Assembly: GCA_031374935.1 (NCBI GenBank)
Contig: JANMHB010000110.1
Location: forward strand, 18,555-82,554
Length of the DNA: 64,000 nt
Reading direction: 5' to 3'
From: JACMLX01 sp031374935
GTDB lineage: Bacteria > Gemmatimonadota > Gemmatimonadetes > Gemmatimonadales > Gemmatimonadaceae
This document shows positions 59,491 to 64,000 of this stretch, in pieces. Both the position numbers and the translations under genes were made by a program. Under the pieces are notes generated by a model. It saw nothing but the letters and a program-made list of their open reading frames with translations. It made no database searches and was not told the DNA's origin. Numbering within the stretch: position 1 is the stretch's first letter; every line of letters starts with the position of its first letter.

Positions 59491-59567
59491 TCTACATTTG
59501 ATGTGTCGCGCGCGACCCCACCGCTCTGGTGGTGAACCGACGCCTCGCCTGCCGGGTACTCCCACGC

Positions 59568-60959
59568 ATGACTCGATCGCCTGTCGTTCTTGCTGCCTTG
59601 CTGACCTGCGCCGTCGCGCTGCAGGCCCAGACTCCCCCCGCCGTCCGACCCGCCGGAGCCGCAACGGCGCCGCTGCTGGTGCCGGTGGACCAGGTCATTG
59701 CCATTGCCGGTGATCACCCGATTCTCTGGAGCGAGGTCCTCGAGGAGTACAACACCCGTCGCGCGCAGGGCATGCCGATCCCGCCGGACTCGGTGGAACA
59801 TCGCAAGCTGGTCGAGAAGATCATCGATGAGTTGATCGATGCCGAAATCCTGGTGCAGAAGGCGGTCGTCGAGAAGGTGGAAGTAGCCGATGGCGATGTG
59901 CTGCCGGAAGTGGAAGGGCAGCTGAAGAAGATCCGCGATCAGTTCAAGAACGATCAGGAGTTCCGCCAGGCGCTGGGCGGCGCCGGCTTCGGATCGCCGG
60001 AGGAATACCGCAAGACGCTGATCGAGGCGGCCAAGCGGCAGCAGGTGCAGCGCAAGCTGATCGAGAAGATGAAGGCCGACGGCAAGCTGGTGCGCGCCCT
60101 GGTGTCGGAGGGCGACGTGATGGAGATGTACGAGAAGAATCGCACCACGCTGCCGAAGCGACCGGCGCAGGTCACGTTTCGTCAGATCGTCATCGGCCCC
60201 ACGCCGACCGCCGCCAACAAGGCCAAGGCACGCGCCAAGGTGGACTCGCTGCTGATCGAGATCCAGCGCGGCGGCAACTTCGAGCTGATCGCCAAGCGCG
60301 AGAGCATGGACCCGTCGAACAAGGAGACCGGTGGTGACCTGGGCTGGAACCGTCGCGGGCAGATGGTGCCGGAGTTCGATCGCATGATGTTCGCGCTCCC
60401 GCCGGGTGTGATCAGCCCGGTGGTGGAAACGAGTTTCGGCTTCCACATCATCCGCGTCGACAAGGTGCAGCCGAAGGAAGTCAAGGCGCGTCACATCCTG
60501 ATCATCCCGGCCCTCGACTCAGCCGACGAGCGTCGCGCGAATCAGCTGGCCGACAGCGTGGCCAACGCCTGGCGGAGTGGCGCGCGCTATGACACGCTGA
60601 GCGCGAAGTTCCACGACCCGGACGAGATTCGCGCCTTCAACGATCCCTTCCCGCGCAGTGAACTGCCGGCGCCGTATCTCAAGGCGCTCGAGGGGGTCAA
60701 GGTCAACGACATCAGCGCACCGTTCGCGATCGACAACGCACGACGCGGCACCAAGAAGTTCGTCGTGTTCCAGCTGCTCAGTCAGCAGGACGAAGGGCTC
60801 TACTCGGTGGGTGAAGTGCGCGAGCGGATTCGCGCCCAGCTGGTGGACGAACGCTCGATGCGACGCTTCATCGACCATCTGCGCGCCAACACCTTCGTGC
60901 TGCGGAACCCGATCCCGGGCTTGCCGGCGGCGGCACCAGTCGAACCGCCGGAGAAATAG
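59568..60959 (+). CDS. surA: SurA-like periplasmic peptidyl-prolyl isomerase/chaperone
   Basis: The 463-residue protein starts at the ATG at 59568, giving a signal peptide (MTRSPVVLAALLTCAVALQAQ). The N-terminal SurA domain follows: VDQVIAIAGDHPILWSEVLEEY, and the helical ELIDAEILVQKAV. One clear parvulin domain (~210-300) has VTFRQIVIGP, DLGWNRRGQMVPEF and SFGFHIIRVDKV. A second, weaker one (KARHILIIPALDS...) follows. It should escort outer-membrane beta-barrels through the periplasm. The next gene is pdxA, 22 bases on, a synteny also known in proteobacteria. Confidence 0.9.
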   Translation: MTRSPVVLAALLTCAVALQAQTPPAVRPAGAATAPLLVPVDQVIAIAGDHPILWSEVLEEYNTRRAQGMPIPPDSVEHRKLVEKIIDELIDAEILVQKAVVEKVEVADGDVLPEVEGQLKKIRDQFKNDQEFRQALGGAGFGSPEEYRKTLIEAAKRQQVQRKLIEKMKADGKLVRALVSEGDVMEMYEKNRTTLPKRPAQVTFRQIVIGPTPTAANKAKARAKVDSLLIEIQRGGNFELIAKRESMDPSNKETGGDLGWNRRGQMVPEFDRMMFALPPGVISPVVETSFGFHIIRVDKVQPKEVKARHILIIPALDSADERRANQLADSVANAWRSGARYDTLSAKFHDPDEIRAFNDPFPRSELPAPYLKALEGVKVNDISAPFAIDNARRGTKKFVVFQLLSQQDEGLYSVGEVRERIRAQLVDERSMRRFIDHLRANTFVLRNPIPGLPAAAPVEPPEK

Positions 60960-60981
60960 TCCCCATGCTGCCGATCGGCTC

Positions 60982-61875
60982 ATGACACGCCGTCGCCCCC
61001 GCCTGGCGGTCACGCTCGGCGACCCGCGTGGCATCGGGCCCGAGCTGGTGCAGGCCATGCTCGACGATGACGAGATCACAGGGCAGTGCGACCTGCTGGT
61101 GATCGGTCCTCGCGGCACTGAAGTCGATGTGCACGAGAGCATCGGCGAGTGGTCGCCGAGCGGCGGGGCAACGTTGGCGGGGCAGCTGGCGGGTGATGCC
61201 GTGGTGCGTGCCGTGGAGCTGGCGCAATCGGGCGCAGCTCGCGGCATCGTCACCGCCCCACTCGACAAGCATGCCTTGATGCTCGGCGGCTACGATGCCC
61301 CCGGTCACACCGAATTGCTGGCCGACCTCACTGGTCGCAAGACGGTGATGATGCTGGCGAGTGAATCGTTGCGGGTGGTGCTCGCCACCACCCATCTGCC
61401 ACTTCGGGACGTTCCGGCCGCACTGACCGCCGATGTGCTGCGCGATGCCATCCAGCTCACGCGCGAAGGGCTGCAGCACTGGTATGGCATTCCCGAGCCA
61501 CGGATTGCCCTCTGCGCACTCAACCCGCATGCGGGTGACGGCGGTCGCTTCGGGTCGGAGGACACCGAACTGCTGGCGCCGGTGGCCGCCGAGTTGGGTG
61601 CGTTGGGGCCGTTCCCCGCCGATACGGTGTTCGTTCGTGCGATGCGAGGCGAATTCGACGTCGTCATCGCGCCGTATCACGACGTCGGCATGACGGCCAT
61701 CAAGGTCGCGTCGTTCGGTTCCGGCGTGAACGTCACGCTCGGCCTGCCGTTTCCGCGCACCTCACCCGATCACGGCACCGCGCTCGACATCGCCGGCCAG
61801 GGCATCGCCGACCCGTCCAGCTTCCGCCACGCCGTGCTGCTCTGCGCCCGGCTCGCGAACCACGCCAGCGCATAG
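60982..61875 (+). CDS. pdxA: 4-hydroxythreonine-4-phosphate dehydrogenase
   Basis: PdxA oxidises 4-phosphohydroxy-L-threonine in the DXP-dependent vitamin B6 pathway. The 297-residue protein from the ATG at 60982 has LAVTLGDPRGIGPELV, the metal-binding region GYDAPGHTELLADLTG, LATTHLPLRDVPAAL, ALNPHAGDGGRFG and YHDVGMTAIKVASFGSGVNVTLGLPFPRTSPDHGTALDIAG (read in pieces). The length is a little short of the usual ~330. The short reading from 60965 ends in TGA after six codons. Confidence 0.93.
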   Translation: MTRRRPRLAVTLGDPRGIGPELVQAMLDDDEITGQCDLLVIGPRGTEVDVHESIGEWSPSGGATLAGQLAGDAVVRAVELAQSGAARGIVTAPLDKHALMLGGYDAPGHTELLADLTGRKTVMMLASESLRVVLATTHLPLRDVPAALTADVLRDAIQLTREGLQHWYGIPEPRIALCALNPHAGDGGRFGSEDTELLAPVAAELGALGPFPADTVFVRAMRGEFDVVIAPYHDVGMTAIKVASFGSGVNVTLGLPFPRTSPDHGTALDIAGQGIADPSSFRHAVLLCARLANHASA

Positions 61876-62195
61876 CGCCCGTCCGCCGTCGCAGGCCGCG
61901 TCGGTGCGAGCAACGGCAACCGGCTGACACAAAGCGCCCGCCGTTGCTCCTTTGCGTCACGCCGTGCCTCTCACCGTCTCGCCTGTCTGTCGTGCAGACA
62001 TTTCGCCCTGACGTGAGCGAGTGGCTGCGTCCGTGATGACGGAAACAGATGTGTGGATGAGAGGCGTCACACGTGACCGGCGGTCGTGGCGTGCGTCCTT
62101 GCACCGGAACGATCGACTCTCCGTCCACCAACGGATCGGCAGCCGACCCACCCCCGGTTGAACGCCAGTCCCACGCTCGCTGCCGCAGGCTCTTC
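61876..62195. other. Intergenic region before the pilT-like gene
   Basis: No gene is evident in these 320 bases. One short hairpin, TGTCTG-TCGTG-CAGACA (61987-62003), is present. A GG/GC-like sigma-54 pattern near 62087 has the wrong spacing. The promoter of the PilT-like gene must lie here. Confidence 0.4.
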
Positions 62196-63668
62196 ATGGC
62201 TTCGCTCGACAAGTTTCTGATGGCGCTCGGGACTGCGCCACCAACGATACTCGTGCTGTACGAAGGCGCCGTGGCGGAGCTGCGCTTCGATGGCGGAACG
62301 CGTCCGATCACCAAACAGCCGCTCAGCGCCGAGCAGATCGTTGGCCTGCTGCGCGAGATTGCGCCCGCTGCACTGCAGGCCGCGATCATGGGCGGCGGTC
62401 CGGCTCGGTTCACCTACGATGGCAATGGAGTCCCGGTCGATTGTTCGATTCAGCGTGATGCCGACGGCCGGGTGGTGGCGCAGATCCTCCCCGCCAGTTC
62501 GGCTGATCCTGCGCTCCGTGAGGAAGCTGCGGTGGCGAAGGCCACACCCGTTCTCGACAATGGTCCGCGGCAGGCACTCGACGCGCTGCTCCGCGCATTG
62601 GCGGCGCAGAAGGGCAGTGATCTCCATCTCCGCGTCGGTGAACCACCGATCATCCGTCGTGATGGTGACCTGATCCGGATCGCGGGTGCCGCACCGCTCG
62701 GCGGCGACCAGCTGGAGCAGATGCTGCTGGCATCGATGCCCGACCGGAACCGGACCGAATTCGCGGAGCGGAACGACACCGACTTCGCGATCGACATTCC
62801 CGGCGTCGCGCGCTTTCGTGGCAATGCCTTGCGTGATCGCTGCGGGGCGGCGGCGGTGTTCCGGCTGATTCCCTCGACGATCATCACCACCGAGCAGCTG
62901 GGCCTGTCGGAGCATGAGAAGGCGCTGTGCAACCTGACCAAGGGGTTGGTCCTGGTCACCGGGCCCACCGGCAGCGGCAAGAGCACCACGCTCTGCGGCA
63001 TGATCGATCTCGTCAACCGGACGCGCACCGATCACATCATCACGATCGAGGACCCCATCGAGTTCGTGCATGCCAGCAAGAAGTGCATCATGACACAACG
63101 GCAGGTCGGGGTGCACACCAACAGCTTCAAGGCGGCGCTGCGTGCCGCACTGCGTGAGGATCCGGATGTGATCCTGGTTGGCGAGCTGCGCGACCTCGAG
63201 ACGATCGAGTGCGCCATCGAGACCGCGGAAACGGGGCATCTCGTCTTCGGCACCCTCCACACGACCACCGCTCCCAGCACCGTCGACCGGTTGATCGACC
63301 AGTTCCCGGCCGATCGGCAGTCGCAGATCCGGACCATGCTGAGCGAGTCGTTGCGCGGTGTGATCTCGCAGACGCTGGTGAAGAAGAAGGGGGGGGGCCG
63401 GGCCGCGGCGCGCGAGGTGCTGTTGTCGAACACGGCGGTCTCCAACCTGATCCGCGAGGGCAAGACCTTCCAGATCCCGACCGTGATGCAGACGTCGAAG
63501 AAGTTGGGGATGGTGACCATGAACGACGCGCTGCTCGAGCTGGTGGAACGGGATCTGGTCGATGCCAACGACGCCTGGCTGAAGGCGGTGGACAAGGGCG
63601 GCTTCCAGCAGGCACTGCAGGCCCGCGGCATCACGCTGGACCGCGCGGCGTCGCCCGCGGCGGCGTAG
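62196..63668 (+). CDS. pilT: PilT-like type IV pilus retraction ATPase with extended N-terminus
   Basis: The ATPase drives retraction of type IV pili for twitching or surface sensing. The 490-residue product has the PilT core at ~128-480: KGSDLHLRVGEPPIIRRDG, Walker A GPTGSGKSTT (~256-265), the Asp box IEDPIEFVH, Walker B LVGELRD and the His box GHLVFGTLHTT, then SQTLVKKKGGG and ARGITLD. PilT is usually 340-370 residues. Here an extra ~125-residue N-terminal region (LYEGAVAELRFDGG ... ARFTYDGNGV) resembles a second copy of PilT's own PAS-like N-domain. A poly-G stretch at 63390-63396 lies within the coding frame. Confidence 0.9.
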   Translation: MASLDKFLMALGTAPPTILVLYEGAVAELRFDGGTRPITKQPLSAEQIVGLLREIAPAALQAAIMGGGPARFTYDGNGVPVDCSIQRDADGRVVAQILPASSADPALREEAAVAKATPVLDNGPRQALDALLRALAAQKGSDLHLRVGEPPIIRRDGDLIRIAGAAPLGGDQLEQMLLASMPDRNRTEFAERNDTDFAIDIPGVARFRGNALRDRCGAAAVFRLIPSTIITTEQLGLSEHEKALCNLTKGLVLVTGPTGSGKSTTLCGMIDLVNRTRTDHIITIEDPIEFVHASKKCIMTQRQVGVHTNSFKAALRAALREDPDVILVGELRDLETIECAIETAETGHLVFGTLHTTTAPSTVDRLIDQFPADRQSQIRTMLSESLRGVISQTLVKKKGGGRAAAREVLLSNTAVSNLIREGKTFQIPTVMQTSKKLGMVTMNDALLELVERDLVDANDAWLKAVDKGGFQQALQARGITLDRAASPAAA

Positions 63669-63836
63669 GCCGCGCTCGAAACGGCTCCACGGATGCGGTG
63701 GCGACGGCTGGGGGGTGTCCGCATAAGTCTCCGTCCCCTTGATCGATGCCCCGGTGGAGGGCGGGTTGCCAGGGAAACGGCGTCGGGGAGCCCCGGTTTT
63801 TCCGGGGGCACTTGGTCCCCGGACTAAGTTTCCGGG

Positions 63837-64000
63837 ATGTCTATTCGTAACATTGCCATCATTGCGCACGTCGACCACGGTAAGACGACTCTCGTGGATC
63901 AGATGCTCCGCCAGGCCGGAGCGTTCCGCGAGAATCAGATTGTCGCCGAGCGTGTCATGGATTCCAATCCGCTCGAGAAAGAACGCGGCATCACGATTCT
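63837..64000 (+). CDS. typA: GTP-binding protein TypA/BipA, N-terminal part only
   Basis: Only the first 54 codons fall in the window. They read MSIRNIAIIAHVDHGKTTLVDQ, then AERVMDSNPLEKERGITI, the TypA/BipA N-terminus with G1 and switch I intact. The family GTPase assists ribosome function and stress or cold responses. The gene runs off the right edge. A GC-rich hairpin-like stretch (63788-63825) lies just before it. Confidence 0.92.
   Translation, partial: MSIRNIAIIAHVDHGKTTLVDQMLRQAGAFRENQIVAERVMDSNPLEKERGITI

Noticed and set aside
62087..62103. Possible sigma-54 promoter (TGGC...TTGCA) before pilT
   Set aside because: The GG-GC spacing is one base too long for a functional -24/-12 element.

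Overview
The window is about 64 kb of GC-rich bacterial chromosome. It codes on both strands, with many tightly packed operons whose genes overlap by 1-4 bases. The mix of genes suggests a Gemmatimonadota-like Gram-negative aerobe. The supporting signs are a PEP-CTERM protein, a secreted RCC1 propeller protein, a TonB receptor with a carboxypeptidase-regulatory N-domain, a heptosyltransferase-type GT9 enzyme, a surA-pdxA pair, FtsEX-EnvC, a PilT-type ATPase and a rhodopsin/retinal cassette. There is no rRNA or other firm taxonomic marker, so this assignment is an inference.

Left flank (1-3.8 kb): the end of a secreted protein gene and a large secreted RCC1-repeat protein, both on the minus strand. 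A terminator and a 48-bp copy of the 3' part of tRNA-Asn follow.

Island (about 3.76-19.36 kb): an integrated element bounded by 48-bp direct repeats of the tRNA-Asn 3' end. The intact tRNA-Asn lies at the right boundary. In order it carries a tyrosine integrase, a divergent XRE-type repressor facing two small excisionase-like HTH genes, a Prim-Pol primase and a DUF3631 ATPase bracketed by iteron-like repeats. The cargo is a complete type I restriction-modification operon (hsdM-hsdS-hsdR), a multi-span membrane protein, an unrecognised 571-residue protein with a degenerate HEPN-like signature, and a TIR-domain protein. No capsid, packaging or conjugation genes are visible. The layout therefore resembles a satellite-like or mobilisable island carrying defence cargo, and the last three genes are the best candidates for an undescribed system.

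Core region A (19.4-35 kb): PEP-CTERM protein, SDR reductase, uvrA, an ABC exporter, a PP2C phosphatase, a lipoprotein, an HD phosphohydrolase, pckA, a ZnuD-like TonB receptor behind a Zur-like palindrome, a trypsin-like protease and a secreted protein. A 30-codon remnant of an IS481-type transposase follows.

Core region B (35.6-47.4 kb, all minus strand): endonuclease IV with a Lys/Ala/Thr-rich tail, envC-ftsX-ftsE, and a Cys/Met-metabolism PLP enzyme. Next come a small barrel-like protein, a STAS protein, a STAS-HATPase protein, a PfkB kinase, a ROK kinase, a GT9 glycosyltransferase and lepA. Many neighbours overlap or nearly touch.

Core region C (47.6-64 kb, almost all plus strand): two divergent DoxX-like proteins, then a phototrophy cassette of proton-pumping rhodopsin, lycopene cyclase (crtY) and Blh retinal-forming dioxygenase. 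CrtY would make beta-carotene from lycopene, Blh would cleave it to retinal, and the rhodopsin would use the retinal. DUF58 and BatA-type genes, mfd, two parvulin-type chaperones, pdxA, an N-terminally extended pilT and the start of typA complete the window.
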